Notes under the pieces: generated by a model
The model's database searches: none
Seen by the model: the letters and a program-made list of their open reading frames with translations, nothing else
What the model was told of the DNA's origin: nothing
Assembly: GCA_021234155.1 (NCBI GenBank)
Contig: JAJEKV010000006.1
Location: forward strand, 25,847,756-25,911,755
DNA length: 64,000 nt
Source of the DNA: Isoetes taiwanensis
Lineage: Eukaryota > Streptophyta > Lycopodiopsida > Isoetales > Isoetaceae
Direction of reading: 5' to 3'
Position numbers and translations under genes: made by a program
Part shown: in pieces, positions 21,591 to 34,256 of the stretch
How positions within the stretch are numbered: position 1 is the stretch's first letter
Layout of the letters: every line of letters starts with the position of its first letter

Positions 21591-24080
21591 ATCACGTTAG
21601 AGTACCTATTACCTTAATAGACATAACTTCCAGTGCATATGAGCTTGTTGAATAGTGCAAAATGGTTTGAGTGGGGTGGTTTTTTTTGTTCGCCAAAGGG
21701 TTAGTTATTGGCCCCCAGGGACTTGTGCTATTGAGTGATGATGTCATTGTTTCCCTTAACAGGATCTGTCCATTGGAACAGAGACTCGGGACGAGGAAGT
21801 GGACTCGGACCACCAGCCCTTGTTCGTGCATCTCCATTAGCAAGCTCCCCGTGCATCTACTGCCTCAACACCCCGTGCCCCAAATGCCCTCGACTACTCC
21901 CTCTTACCAAACATCGCTTGAGCATGTGATCCGGATCCTCGCAACTCCCCACATTTCAACAGTCAAGGAGAACCGAACATGAGCTTGCCTTTTTTGTTGC
22001 CACTTATGAAACAAAGGCTCAAAATACGGTTTTGAGGTTATTGAACCTCCACCTTCCCTGTTTTTCAGCACCCTTTGATAGCTTTTTGTGTGAACCAATT
22101 CCTTCTCAATTGCTTAAACATGTTTTCCTGTCCAAACTTGGACCATCCAGGAGAATTCTTCATCCTCAAACCGCCACCCCCATCATTCTCTCTCAACTTC
22201 TTGTGTTTGGTCTCCTCATTTCTCACCCCAAGACATCATCAAAAGGGTTTAGGTTAGTAAGAAAGAAATCAAAGCCACCATGGAATGCATCACCTCGGAG
22301 CAATTTTATCCCATGATCGATCCGGCCCTTTCCTCTAACCATTTCCCAGCCCCCAGGCATGGCTCTCGGTCATAGATGAATTCTTTTGTCATCCAAAGCC
22401 TCAACGATGGAGCTTCCCCTTTAGATGGCATCGGTTTCTTCCGAAAATGGGTCGGGCCTCCAGCATGCCATTGTCCTCAAGGCATTATTCAATAAAGCAT
22501 TGCAAGAAGGCTCCATGAAGCACTAGTAGAGTTGTTATTATACAAGGCGGGGACCCTGAATGCCTAGCCAACTATCGTGCTTATGGTCAACTCAAAACTC
22601 AGGTCGGCATCCTCTGACATGTAAACAATATGATTAGAAGGATTCCTTGTGCGCTCACAAGTATGGGCTTTTGGCTTAGGCATTCCACCATTGATCATAT
22701 CTTCAGCCCACATTACTGATTTGATTGCAAGCTCGCGCAATAGCAAAATCCTGTTTTCGTGGTTTCACAGTTTTACAACTTCCAACTTTTTGCATTAATT
22801 TTGGCCAAAGTTTCCTCCTCCGACAGGAAGTTATGGGATAGGTCATGGGCAATGAGGACCCTCCTGACTTGCGTATTTATAGGCTTTGGATGGGCATGCT
22901 CGCCTATTATCATCGTTTAACACCTCCGGTAATCGGTATATTTCCTTTCCCCCTTCTCCCCACTTCTTTGGCCTTTACATTGAAACCATCCCGAAGATTG
23001 GCTTTATCCATGGAGGTGTAAAAACCCATCTCATGCATCACACAATCCTTTGGTTAACTCATATATCATCCCAAGTTTTCCATCTATTCTATATTCCGGA
23101 GGACCCCAAACTTCCTAATGCCTAATCATTTGCCATTCACCATATATTTTTGTGGGTGTTTAAAACTAGGTGTCTTCTTTTCATCATCCCTCGAAAAAGG
23201 ATTCCCTCAAAGAAATTCACTTAAACATCTTGCAAGATTATTGGTGGCTTATAACATAGTACTTGGGGATCATTCTCAACTACCAAGATCCTTTTCCATT
23301 GTTTTTTAGATGTTCTAGACCTTGGAAAGCAATCCCTGCCAAGTAGAATCATGGCCAATTGGTGTTTAATTGCTGGGCCACAAGTGTTTGACTTTTGAAG
23401 CTTGATTTGATTAACCGGCCTTTTGTATGGGGATGGTTTGTGAGGTCCTGATATCCCTCAACACCAAATGACCTCACGCAGCTTGTGCCCTAATTCTTAA
23501 ATGGAGCCCTTATAAAATGCCCCAATTTTCATGTATTTCCTAATATGAGACAGGTTTCTACCCCTTCAAAAATGCCCATTGAAAATGTATATCATTTATT
23601 TGTACTATTTGAAATTATGGGTGATACCCTTTGCCCAACCTTGCTTTGGCCATTCGATGGGTCCCAATGCCCTTAACTTTTTACAAAAGAACAAAAAAGC
23701 TTAGTGGTTCTCCGCTGTATACATTGTACAAGCAAATTCATAGAATGCATTTAAGGACAAAGAAAGATCACAATGCCCTTTGTACCCTTTGATATTATCA
23801 GAACATTCATCTTAGAATTTTAGAAACAAGTTTTCTACAGCGTTAATTGAAACTTCCAATCTTCAAACCTAGGCTCACACATCCACCCCTTCCATTTTTC
23901 TAGCTCATTGAGTTGAAAACTTATTTCTTATATTCCATATGTCTTCCGATTGAGATAGGGCGTTGATGGTACAAAAGGCATTGTGTGTTGCCACCGTAAA
24001 GCTATTGAGGATGAATGTCATACCCTCCGTCTAGAAGGATGCCCATATCCGAAAGCTATCTTCGATTACTAGTGCAAAAG
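21590..24080 (-). mobile_element. Decayed LINE copy B plus part of a Mutator-like MITE
   Basis: This segment is a diverged direct copy of 24555-26520, recognisable along its length: the text around CAAGGAGAACCGAACATGAG at 21965 and 24558, AAGACATCATCAAAAG at 22230 and 24810, and TTCCATCTATTC at 23080 and 25548. On the minus strand it holds broken post-RT and RT pieces of an L1-like LINE. From about 23505 it contains the left half of the MITE found intact at 25964. No frame is open beyond about 100 codons. The duplication must be younger than the MITE insertion. Confidence 0.6.
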
Positions 24081-24220
24081 CCAACCGGCATTTTATTGAA
24101 TTTAACGTAAAAGGTTTGTTGGGTCATACCTGTAAAAGTTTATGGATGCACGGACTCAATTGTGTCATCCGGATTCACTTTTGAACTGTCCTCTAAAATT
24201 GTATACACGATACCAAAGAT

Positions 24221-24222
<2 letters not shown>

Positions 24223-24251
<29 letters not shown>
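24223..24251. repeat. Poly-T tract of 29 bp
   Basis: Twenty-nine consecutive T, followed by TAAAAGG. It lies in the 24.08-24.55 kb spacer between the two duplicated LINE segments. On the minus strand it would be a poly-A tail, possibly of an inserted retroelement. Confidence 0.8.
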
Positions 24252-24256
<5 letters not shown>

Positions 24257-24299
24257 GTTGGTTTTAAATTTTCAAATAGAAAAGTCATAAATAGGTTTT

Positions 24300-27200
24300 T
24301 CTAATAAAAGCAAAAGATAATGTAAAGTAAAACTAGTAGGTATGGTCCCAAGACCAATTGCATACCTTTGAGTAGAGTACCAAAATCTAAATATGTAAAT
24401 ATCAAAATATATGTTTGTGTTATTGGTAGCAACCCAAAAAGTAATCTCGCTTTGAGTTGCACATCCGCATGCCACATAAATATCTTTTTTGTGGAATCCC
24501 AACCTCCTTTACCAAACAAATAGCATGTGATCCATCCTTCAGTGTAGTTTGTGAAGTCAAGGAGAACCGAACATGAGGCCTTTTGTTGCCAATATGAAAA
24601 GTTCTCAAAATTTTGAGGTTTTTGAACCTCCACACCTCCCCGCAACCAAAACCACCATTGATAGCTTTCCTTAACCAATTCCCCTTCTCAATTGCTTAAA
24701 CATGTTTTCCATATGAACTTGGACAAATTCTTTTCTTCATCCTCATATAGGAACCCCCATCATTCTCTCTCTCCACTTCTTGTGCTATTGAGTCTCCTCA
24801 TTTCTCCTAAGACATCATCAAAAGCATTTAGGTTAGTAAGAAAGAAATCAAAGTCGCCATGGATAATCTACCAATTTTATCCCATGATCCGTCATAATTC
24901 TTTCCTCTAACCATTTCATGAGCCATACACATTCCGCAATTAAGTAGATGAATTCTTTTTAATCCAAATCAATGATGGATTCTTCCCTCTATTCTTGTCC
25001 AAGACCTTCTATGTTTCCACTGCGGTTGCCATTGTTCTAAGTGTGTTTAAAAATCTATTAGTATCCATGAACCCGAGAATGTTTTTTCCTCGCAATTGAA
25101 CCTCTGGTTTTATTTGTGCTTGCCACCAACTCAAAAACTCGCAAAAAATTCTCAAACTGTAAACACATGATTAGAAAATTCCCTTTATCATCCGTATATT
25201 GGGCGATAGTGATACCGTTCATGGTCATATTTAGCCCTTTTATCATTTGTTTGCAAGCTCGTTGAAATATGTAGCCATTCCAATGTTTTCAATTTAAAGA
25301 ACTATAAAAAATCCAACTTTTGCATTAATTTTAACCAAAGTTTCCATCACAAAGCTACATTGCATTTGCTTTGGATGGCTTGTGTACTATTATCTACTTA
25401 TACACCTCCTTTATTGAATATTTCCTTTTCCCCGCAATGTCCATAGTTTTCACTAAAACCATCCTCGACTTCAACTTTATCCATAACCCTAAAAATCTCC
25501 TTATCAACCCTGATCCTTTGGTTAATTGTAATCTCATCCCAAGTTTTCCATCTATTCAAGTTTTCTTAGATCCCCAAACTTCCTAAGGCCTAATCATGCC
25601 ATTGCATATATTTTGTGGGTGTTTAAAAGCTAGAAACCTTCTTCCTCTCGTGCAAAAATCGGGGATGCCAAAAAAAATTGTTTTCTAAACATCTTGCATC
25701 AATTATTGGTTGCTTATAACATAGACTTACCTCATTCCATGCTTCAAAGATCCTTTTCATTGTTTTAGATGTTCTAGACCTAACAACTTAATCATTTTGG
25801 AGAAAGTAGAATCCATCTTGATTGGTTTTTAATTGTAGGACTTCCCAAAATGTTTGACTTTTTGAAGCCATGATTTGATTAACCTCAGAGCTGGTGATGG
25901 TTTTGAACAATAGATAGCACTCCAAACCAACTTATTTGCTTTGCTTGTGCTGAATAAATAAATGGGAAAAACTATAAAATGCCCCTAACTTTCATGTATT
26001 TCATAATATGCCCCTAACATTCTAAAAATTCACAAAATGCCCTTGAAAATGTATACATGTATTTGTACTATTTGAAATTTTATAAAATACCCTTTAACTT
26101 TTACTTAAATTCATGAAATGCCCTTAACTTTTTAACAAAATCACAAAAAGCCCTTCCTAAATGTATACATTCTACAACCAATTAAATTCATAGAATGCAC
26201 TTTAGTTTAGCTTAACTTCATACAATGCCCTTTGTACCCTTGATATTAGGAACATTCATCTTTAGAATTTTAGAAACAAGTTTTCTAGCTCAATTGAAAT
26301 TCCATCTTCAAACAAAACACATCGTGAGACGATTTTTCTAGCTCATTGAGTTAAAAAAACTTATTTCTTATATTCTCATATGTCTTCCCGATATCCTAAA
26401 TATTTTGATGGTACAAAAGGCATTGTGTGAAGGTAAGCAAAAGTAAAGCGTATTCTATGAATTTGATCAAAAGTTCTAGAAGGATGTACATTTAGAAACT
26501 TTCGAATATGTGCAAAGTTAAGGGCATTTCATGAATTTAAGTAAAAGTTAAGGGTATTTTGTAAAATTTCAATGAGTACAAATACATGTATACATTTCCA
26601 ATCATTTTGTGAATTTTCGAAAGTTAAGGGCATATTGTGAAATAAGGAAAAGTTAGGGGATTTTGTAGTTTTTCCCTAAATAAATACCTTGCAACCTAAA
26701 CCACCATTCTTTTTATCCTTAACTAATGGCCTGTCGTGCCACCTTATGACCGTTCCGCCATATGAACTTCCTAATTGCCGTTTCAATCTTGTTATAGGAA
26801 CCCTTGTCACCAATAATTGCTGAAGAAAAGTAGACATGTGTACTACCAATCATTGTATTTGCAATTTCAACTCTTCCAACCTAATGATAATGTCCCCGAT
26901 ACTTATTGAGTTTCGTTTTATTCGAGACTATTGGCTTCCATACACCGCGATTTTTATTAAGGGCCAAAGGAATCCCTAAGATGGTAATAACTTTATTCTT
27001 GTCCAAGACCTTTCCCCTCAGTGCCTTATCCAAGTATCTATAATGATAGCACTTTTTTCCCTGCTCTGACTCGACACTTTGCCAAAAATCTCAATTGCCT
27101 CCAAAAAATTCTCCAAACTTTTATCTCCATATTTAAGAAAACAAATGTATCATCCTGCATATTGCATGATAGTAAAGGGTTCATGGTCTTCCGCATCACC

Positions 27201-27490
27201 AATGTTTGGATCTTACCTTGTTGTTGAAGATATGTAGCCATTCGGTAACAATTTCAAAGAATCTATCAAAATAATGGTGCCAATGGGCAACCTTTGTCTT
27301 ACCCCACGCCTACATTGAAATTGTTTGGTTGATTCCCATTTATTACTAAAGCACTTTTGAAGATCTTTGTACAATTAAGGCTCCATATTTTCATGATAGA
27401 CTTCATCTTTAAAACCCAAATGTTTCATTGCTCTTTTCTAAAACTCCCAATTAATTGTATCATAAGCTCTTTTGAAAATCAAGTTTTTAA
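24300..27490 (-). pseudogene. Decayed L1-like LINE remnants (RT and post-RT)
   Basis: The minus strand carries RT pieces. Near 27480 IFKRAYDTINWEF matches the LDFxKAYDxxxW block; near 27325 RRGVRQ; near 27145 MQDDTFVF. At 26960-26830 it has PIVSNKTK and GSTHVYFSSA, homologous to STHVYFSS of the LINE at the left edge. At 26720-26640 KKNGGLGCKVF continues, after removal of the MITE at 25964-26676, into SAQAKQISWF. At 25200 GITIAQYTDDKGNFLIM is a second YADD-type box, so at least two LINE copies are nested. Near 24620 FKNLKILRTFHIGNK resembles the post-RT region. Stops and frameshifts are everywhere. Confidence 0.7.
25964..26676. mobile_element. Mutator-like MITE with long inverted repeats
   Basis: The ends start GGGAAAAACTATAAAATGCC and, in reverse complement, GGGAAAAACTACAAAATCCC. 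They remain alignable for about 165 bp at roughly 85 percent identity by eye. TAAATAAAT flanks both ends (25955-25963 and 26677-26685), a perfect 9-bp target duplication. Long inverted repeats starting with G and a 9-bp duplication are typical of Mutator-like elements. The inverted repeats themselves contain a roughly 35-bp internal repeat, AAAATGCCCYTAACTTT. There is no transposase. The element sits inside a decayed LINE and is partly copied at 23.5-24.0 kb. Confidence 0.9.
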
Positions 27491-27499
27491 TACATTAAC

Positions 27500-27675
27500 A
27501 TACTAAGTATGCTAATAGCATACTTATTACTACTAAGGTTTTTCCCTCGAAAACCCTTGAGAGATTTTAATCACATCTGATATCGCTTCTTTGCTCTCTT
27601 TTGTTTGATTCCATAGGCACCATGGTCTCACCCACTAAAAAATCTATTCTTCTATTCTATTCTTATTATTTGGTA
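27500..27675 (+). mobile_element. 5'-truncated LINE (or SINE) 3' end with conserved hairpin
   Basis: GGTTTTTCCCTCGAAAACCC (27537-27556) is followed by GAGATTTTAATC and, about 100 bp later, a TTCTATTCTATTCTTATT tail. The hairpin-forming motif and the TTCTA tail match the 3' end of the plus-strand LINE at 55.3-57.5 kb. The left boundary is unknown. The insertion lies at the edge of the decayed minus-strand LINE. Confidence 0.55.
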
Positions 27676-27679
27676 ACTA

Positions 27680-28235
27680 ACAACATTCCTATCATTTTGG
27701 AGGCAAGCCTTGAACTTCCATCTTGACATATTTTCTTTTGTTGCCTAAACAAAAAGCTTGATTCCATGATTGTCTTCTAGATTGCATTTGATTTCTTGAT
27801 TCTCAAATATGTCATTTCAACACCTGTGATCTCCAACGTTTAAGATCCCTAGCATGTTTGAGTCTTGAATTGTATAAGCAAGTGTATTGTATTGTATCGC
27901 AGGTTGTTGGCATTTTATTTTGTGTTTGAGATGGTTACTCAAGCAAGTATAAAACATATTTGAGTATGTATTTCATGGCATAGTGTTGATAGCATAATAA
28001 CATACTTAACAAACTTCCAATATGGCTGCACCAACTAATATGGTTATTGCATAGTTGTTCACCGCTAGGAGCTTATTTAGCTATAGAATGATGCCATTCA
28101 ATCTCTTAGACCTTTTTTCGTTGATCCCATCCTTAGTTCAATTGACTAGGGGATTCAATTGTGTAGCAAAGAAGCTTATATGTCATCAATCAAAGATCAC
28201 TACTCTCCCCACCCCCTTCAAAAAAATAAAAGTTG
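27680..28235. other. Stretch without a recognisable gene
   Basis: No coding region, RNA gene or element boundary is supported here. Confidence 0.4.
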
Positions 28236-28238
28236 CTC

Positions 28239-29420
28239 TATCCTTTCCGGGCTTATTATCCCATGTCTCAAATATGAAGAAGAACATTTGGAGGCTACAA
28301 TATACCCAAGGTGATGTCAATCAACTTTAAGAAAACACAATGTTGTTGCCAATCTAAAACTACATATTGATATCTTTACTTTCATGCACTATATAGGTCT
28401 TGTGATGGAGTTCTCGAGGGCCTTTAATATATCGACCCATTAAGCAACATTAATGCTATGGAAATTTAGACTAGTTAGTATCCAATGGATATCAAAAGTC
28501 TATTCTATTCTACGGGGAATGATTGGCATAGTAAAGAAGCAAGGTAATCAATGATATATAATGTAACTAATAACCGCATTTGACATTGTTGGGTTTATGT
28601 TGGGAACAAAATGGTAGGCCAACAATGCTCCCAATTTTAAAAGGCTATCCCGACTTACCTTCATAAGAATTTTACTTGAATTACTTTTAGAAGAATTTTG
28701 AACCTGAATTTAATGGATTTTATACAGCACCCCGGATATTGATAGGCCTATGGGACATAATCAAAGAGAACAACAAACGTATTACCACAAGAACTAAAAC
28801 GCCCTAGAGAGTATGGCAAGAGCATTTTAGGGGATGGTTCGCTAAAATCCATAGACTAATCAACACATTGTGGATATGTTCGGATATCATAGTAGGGTGT
28901 GCGAGACGAATGCGATGCAAAAAGTTGTGTTCTACTTTCTAAAGATGTGTGAGACACTACCACAATTGTTTAATGTAAAGGGTTGAACATGGCCCCAATC
29001 AAGGTTTAGATTCTAAAGGCACACCATTTCCACCAAGGGAAGGGAACTAATCAATCTTCAATTGGACATGGTCCCACCATCATAGATAGATAGATAGATA
29101 GTATAGATAGATAGATAGATAGATGAGATATTATACCCGATAGATAGATAGATAGATAGATAGATGAACAGATAGCTAGATAGATAGATAGATACATCCG
29201 ATATGATCTCCGATAGATAGAATAGATAGATAGATAGTAATTTTGGCATCATGCCTATATAGATAGATATATCTCCATAGAAAGGTTGGTTTCATTTTGT
29301 TTGGTAATTTAGTACCCCAAATGAGGGCCTCTCCCACACCTATATAGAAGGTTTTTTGTTTCACAAAGGTTTTTCATCTATTCTAGAGACATATTCTTCA
29401 CATTGTTGTGGTTTTATTTT
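28239..29420. repeat. Repeat module copy M1
   Basis: The first of four copies of one module. Shared landmarks are CAAATATGAAGAAG, AGGCTACAATATACCCAAGG, CATTAAGCAACATTAATG, TGGATATCAAAA, TATTCTATTCTACGG, AAGAAGCAAGGTAATCAATG, a Helitron-like hairpin next to CTARTAA, GTAGGCCAACAATGCTCCC, and TTTGTTTGGTAATTTAGTACC. M1 carries an interrupted GATA array. Its hairpin region (28566-28600) is more degraded than in M2. Confidence 0.8.
29080..29290. repeat. Interrupted GATA microsatellite (M1)
   Basis: Blocks of (GATA)4-8 are separated by short interruptions such as GTATAGATAG, GAGATATTATACCC and CATCCGATATGATCTCC. The array lies between CATGGTCCCACC and CCATAGAAAGGTTGG, the same position as the pure array of M2. 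Frames through it encode meaningless IYLS repeats. Confidence 0.9.
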
Positions 29421-29488
29421 GTGTTTGAAAACTTTATCACTATATTGTAAAACCGTCTCATAGGTCTCCTTGGGCCGTTAAAATATAC

Positions 29489-29515
29489 TTCCTTCCTTCC
29501 TTCCTTCCTTCCTCC
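29489..29515. repeat. (CTTC)n microsatellite
   Basis: Six CTTC-type units (CTTCCTTCCTTCCTTCCTTC) followed by CTCCCC and a T run. Confidence 0.85.
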
Positions 29516-30028
29516 CCTTTTTTTTTATTTCCATATCCACGACATTTTCATTTAGTATAGGAATATGCCCAGGATCAATATTGTTTGGATGGACCATTTC
29601 TTAGCCACTATTTAGGGATTAATAAGTATGCAAAGGTGGTTTTGGCCGGCCTTCGAATGCACATGCCATACCCTCTCATCACCCCCAAAAAAAATTAAAA
29701 TACAGTGATCCTTTGGGAAATGCATGTCTCAAATATGAAGAAGAAAGAGAGGCTACAATATACCCAAGGTGATGTCAACGACTTTAAGCACTAAACACAA
29801 TGTTGCCGAAACTAAAACTACATATTATGTCTTTTACTAAGCCATGCACTATATAGGTCTTGTGTTTGAGTTCTCACGAGGGCATTTCTATAGACCCATT
29901 AAGCAACATTAATGTGTATGTAAATTTAGACTAGTTAGTATCCAATGGATATCAAAAAGTCTATTCTATTCTACGGTGTAACTATTGGCATAGTAAAGAA
30001 GCAAGGTAATCAATGATATATAATGTAA

Positions 30029-30055
30029 CTAGTAACGGTGCCCAGCATTGTTGGG
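30029..30055 (-). mobile_element. Helitron-like 3' terminus within the module
   Basis: On the minus strand CCCAACAATGCTGGG folds into a 6-bp stem (one G:T pair) with a 3-nt loop and is followed eight nucleotides later by CTAG and T. The family differs in sequence from the ends at 12508 and 17008. Corresponding sites lie at about 28566 (decayed), 31371 and 43632 in the other module copies. Confidence 0.5.
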
Positions 30056-30508
30056 TTTATGTTGGGAACCTGTAAATGGTAGGCCAACAATGCTCCCAAT
30101 TTTAAAGGTATCCCTACTTACCTTCTAAGAATTTTACTTGAACTGCCCTTTTAAGAATTGAACTGAATTTAATGGATTTTTATCGCTCCCAGATATTGAT
30201 AGGCCTATCGGACATAATCAAAGAGAACAACAAACGTATTACCACAAGAACTAAAAAAGGCTAGATGCTTTTCATTTTACAAAGCTTCTGCAAAATCATT
30301 TGTAGAATGCAATAATAGTGCGTATTAGGGCAAGCATAGTAGGGTGTGCGTTGACCAAGATGCAAAAGTTGTGTTCTCTATTATATAGATGTGTGAGACA
30401 TCCCATAATTGTTTATGTAAAGGGTAGTGGCATCAATCAAGGTTTAGATTCTAAAGCTTACCATTTCCCAAAGGGAAGGAACTAATCAATCTTCATTTGA
30501 CATGGCCG

Positions 30509-30658
<150 letters not shown>

Positions 30659-31282
30659 TATTTTTACATCATGCCTATATAGATAGATATATAGATAGAT
30701 AGAAAGGTTGGTTTCTTTTTGTTTGGTAATTTAGTACCCCAAGTGGGCAGAGTTTGCTACCCCATAATATATAGAAGGTTGTTAGTTGTTCTGAAAGTTG
30801 CCTTCTATTCTATTCTATTCTTCACATTTAATTTAATTTCTTATGCCATTACATAATCACTTTATGTCTGCTTTGTTTGATCCTTTGATTGATGTGCAAT
30901 AAATACTCAACGGGCATTTACCCTAAAGAAGCACCCAAGAGCGTGTAACGAAAATAGATAGAAACACTCAAGAGCGTGGAAGAAAAGGAGACATATTAGA
31001 ATCCTAAGATCCCTTTGATTTAAAGCAAGATGATGCCACGAGATCTCCCCCCTTAATGGGGGACCAATATTTATCTAAATCGATGATTTGGTGCAAGCAA
31101 GGGGGCCAATATTTAACTACATATATGGTTTTAATTGGGAGAAATTTGCGTATAATCTAGTAAATTGAAATTGAAAAACTAGTCGGTTAATGCATGGTAG
31201 TAAATTTTCTAACAATTTTATTTTTTTTGGAATTTCTCCGGAAAACAATGCAACTTTTAGGTAATGCAGACACAATGCTATC

Positions 31283-32345
31283 AAATGGATATCAAAAGAA
31301 CTATTCTATTCTCTGATTGTAAATTGTTGGCATAGTAAAGAAGCAAGGTAATCAATGATAATATAATGTAACTAGTATAGCATTGCCCAACATTCTTTGG
31401 GTTTAAGTTGGGAACACAGTAAATGATAGGCCAACAATGCTCCCAACTTTAAAGGTATCCCTACTTAACTTCTAAAATTTTACTTAACCGCCTTTTAAGA
31501 ATTGAATTGAATTTAATGGATTTTTATCGTTCGCGGATACTGATAAGCCCATGGGACATAATCAAAGAGAACAGCAAACATATTATCGCTAGAACTAAAA
31601 AAGGCTAGATGCTTTTCATCTTACAAAGCTTTGCAAAATCATTTGTAAAATGCAAAGTAGGGTGTGCGTTGACCAAGATGCAAAAGTTGTGTTCTCTCTT
31701 ATATAGATGTGTGAGACATCCGATAATTGTTTATGTAAAGGGTCATTTATAGTGGCATCAATCAAGGTTTAGATTTCATTAAATCATTCATAAAGCTTAT
31801 CATTTCTCAAAGGGAAGGAAATAATAGTCTTCATTTGGCATGGCCTATATAGAAAGATTGGTTTCTTTTTGTTTGGTAATTTAGTACCCCAAGTGGGCAG
31901 AGTTTGCTATCCCTTAGTTAGTTATTCTGAAAGTTGCCTTCTATTCTATTCTTCACATGTAAATTTATTTGTTATGCCATTACATAATCACTTTATGGCT
32001 TTGTTTGATCCTTTTATTGATGTGCAATAAATACTCAACGGGCATTTACCCCTAAGCACACAAGAGTGTGCAATCAAAATAGATAGGAATGCCAATAACG
32101 TGGAAGAAAAGGAGACGAGATCATTCCCCTTAAGGGGGACCAATATTTATCTAAATCTATGATTTGGTGCAGGCGAGGGGGCCAATATTTAACGACATGT
32201 ATGGTTTTAATTTGGTGAACTTTGCAGAAGTCGTAATCTAGTAAATTGAAATTGAAAATCTAGTTAGTTAATGCATGGTAGTAAAATTTTTAACATTTTT
32301 TTTTTTTTTATTTTCTACCGACACAATGCAACTTTTAGGTTCAAA
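31283..32345. repeat. Repeat module copy M3, 5' of the broken MYB
   Basis: Homologous to M2 from TGGATATCAAAA to CAATGCAACTTTTAGG but without GATA repeats. It is very close to M4 (43.55-44.62 kb). Similarity with M4 continues without a break through the following MYB sequence to about 33018. Confidence 0.8.
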
Positions 32346-32703
32346 ACTTAAGATATTGAGCTACCTAGAAAATTCTGGAGTTGGGTAGAAAGGTTTGCCT
32401 CACAGTGACAACAAATGTCCTTTTAGCAACTTGGCCTGCAAGAAACTCGTATTTTCCACGTTCGATATGCTACCACTATTTTGATTTGTCGGTTAAATAC
32501 ATGTGGGAGACATCAATCAAGCTCTTATTGAATTTAGATGCAAGACAGTTTGGCTTTATATACCTACCTGGAAAAATTATGTGGTTTGCCTGAATGTACC
32601 TTGTAGGCAACATGGCTCATGGGGGCCTGCCATAAGCTAATGTTTCAAATCCTGGCATTATTACCAAGCTTTTTAAGTTATAGGTCTATAGTTTGGTTGC
32701 ACA

Positions 32704-33018
32704 ATGAAGACCTGCTCTTGCTGCAGGGCCGCTACCTCTAGAAATATGAAGAAGGGCCTCTGGTCTCCTGATGAGGACGATAAACTAAAAAATTTTGTGA
32801 GCAAGCATGGAATCATGAAATGGAGCCAGGTGCCCCTTTTGGCAAGTAATATATTAAACCAGTTACACTCTAACAAAAAATCTGATTTGTGAACTTACAT
32901 CGGTTTTTTGTTCAGGATTAGAACGTTGTGGAAAGAGCCATGTAGACTTCGAGATGGCTCAATTACTTAAGACACGGCATAAAAGCGAGGAGAATTCACA
33001 CCTTTGGAACGAAGCTTG
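32704..33018 (+). pseudogene. Truncated, frameshifted copy of the R2R3-MYB gene
   Basis: Exon 1 encodes the same start as the gene at 45001 ([19 protein letters not shown], then [12 protein letters not shown]). The last exon base before the donor is A instead of G, and the GT is kept. Exon 2 (from about 32917) has gained four net bases near 32938-32955 (AGCCATGTAGACTTCGAGATGG versus AGCTGTAGACTCAGATGG), which breaks the frame inside R2. Homology ends within exon 2 at about 33018 (GCTTGTCTTT), so R3 and the rest are missing. It is a non-functional duplicate produced with module M3. Confidence 0.9.
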
Positions 33019-34240
33019 TCTTTGGGTGTGTTTTTGCTTGACATATGCAAAAAAGCATGTGGGTGACACCCATCTTTGAAAAAGCTTTTCAAACCCGATG
33101 TGACGTCCGCCCGGAGTCCTCGGCCGATCCGAATTTTTAAGCCCTTCATTCGACGCCATGCAAAATTCTGGCCGGGAGGGAGATTCTTTTCTTGGATGGT
33201 TTAGGTGCGGGAGTGAATTTTGCAATTCGAAATGGGAAATGGCGGTGTTGTCTCATTGTTCTTGCAAAGTTATTGCAATTCATTCATCACATCCACTATG
33301 GATTTGGAATTCGCCGTCTGTCTTCCTTGGCCAAGAACCGAAAGTGCAATTTTATCCGGCACAATTCTATCGGGGCTTACAACAATTTCGGCCCGACAAT
33401 CTGAAAGATTTATGGAGTCTTTGCCTTTAGTTTCAACAAAAATTTTGATGACAAGATGATTCCCGGTAGAGGTATGCGAGGCTTACTTACACGTTTCTTG
33501 GCTTTCTGGCACTTTATTTTTAATTGTTGTGCCTTGATAGGAGAAAACGAACCCTAGCTGTCCAAGATGAAACAAGATCGAGAGGATATTCAACATGAAA
33601 AGCATATGAAGGTATGTTGTTAGTGCTTGTTTAGTCTTTGTAATAACCGATTTTTTTGTAATGATATTGAATGTAAAAACTTCATCTAAGGTGGTGGATG
33701 TTTTACGTGAAGAAGCACATCTTTGGGTTGTCTTTGAATGACACAAATGCGGATGTAGAGGATCGAGGTAATTCGAGGATTTATTATATTGTTGTTTGTT
33801 TGTGTAAAGAGAAACTTCATGACTAACCTTAGTTCTTGATTTATCTTTCGAGAAATTGGTGGTGAATTTTTGTTATGAAGAAACACAAACTGATTTTATG
33901 GCGAGACGCCATGGTGAATTCATTCAAAATGAGACACAAGCTCCAATGGATATTGAAGGTATGTCAAGTTTATCTCCGGTTGTTTTTATGTATCCTTTAC
34001 AAATTAACTTTTGTTAGCTTCTTTAGGTGTTCTTTTTAGGAAGAAGAGAGCTGAACAAAGAAGAAAAAAAAAAGACAAAGATAGAGAAAAGGGAGGTCGC
34101 GGTGATGAACAAGCCAAAATTTGAATGGTGATTTCAAAGACAAAAAAAAAAAAAGAAAAAAAAGATTGTCAAAGAATATTGGCAAACTTGTTAATAATAT
34201 TTGTAGGAATGCTAATGAAAAAAAGATAGGGAAGATATTC
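33019..34240. other. Stretch between the broken MYB and the transposase-like gene
   Basis: No gene is supported. 33.05-33.43 kb has moderate GC content and several overlapping short open frames on both strands that match nothing I know. 33.9-34.2 kb is purine-rich with lysine/glutamate-type codons and A runs, and it may be an upstream exon region of the following gene. Confidence 0.4.
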
Positions 34241-34256
34241 TAAGGGGTGCGGTAAA

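Noticed and set aside
28500-28520. TTCTATTCTA inside the modules taken as independent LINE tails
   Set aside because: It occurs at the same place in all four module copies, so it is a fixed part of the module, not a separate insertion in each.
29058-29364. Open frames rich in IYLS repeats
   Set aside because: They are only translations of the GATA microsatellite.
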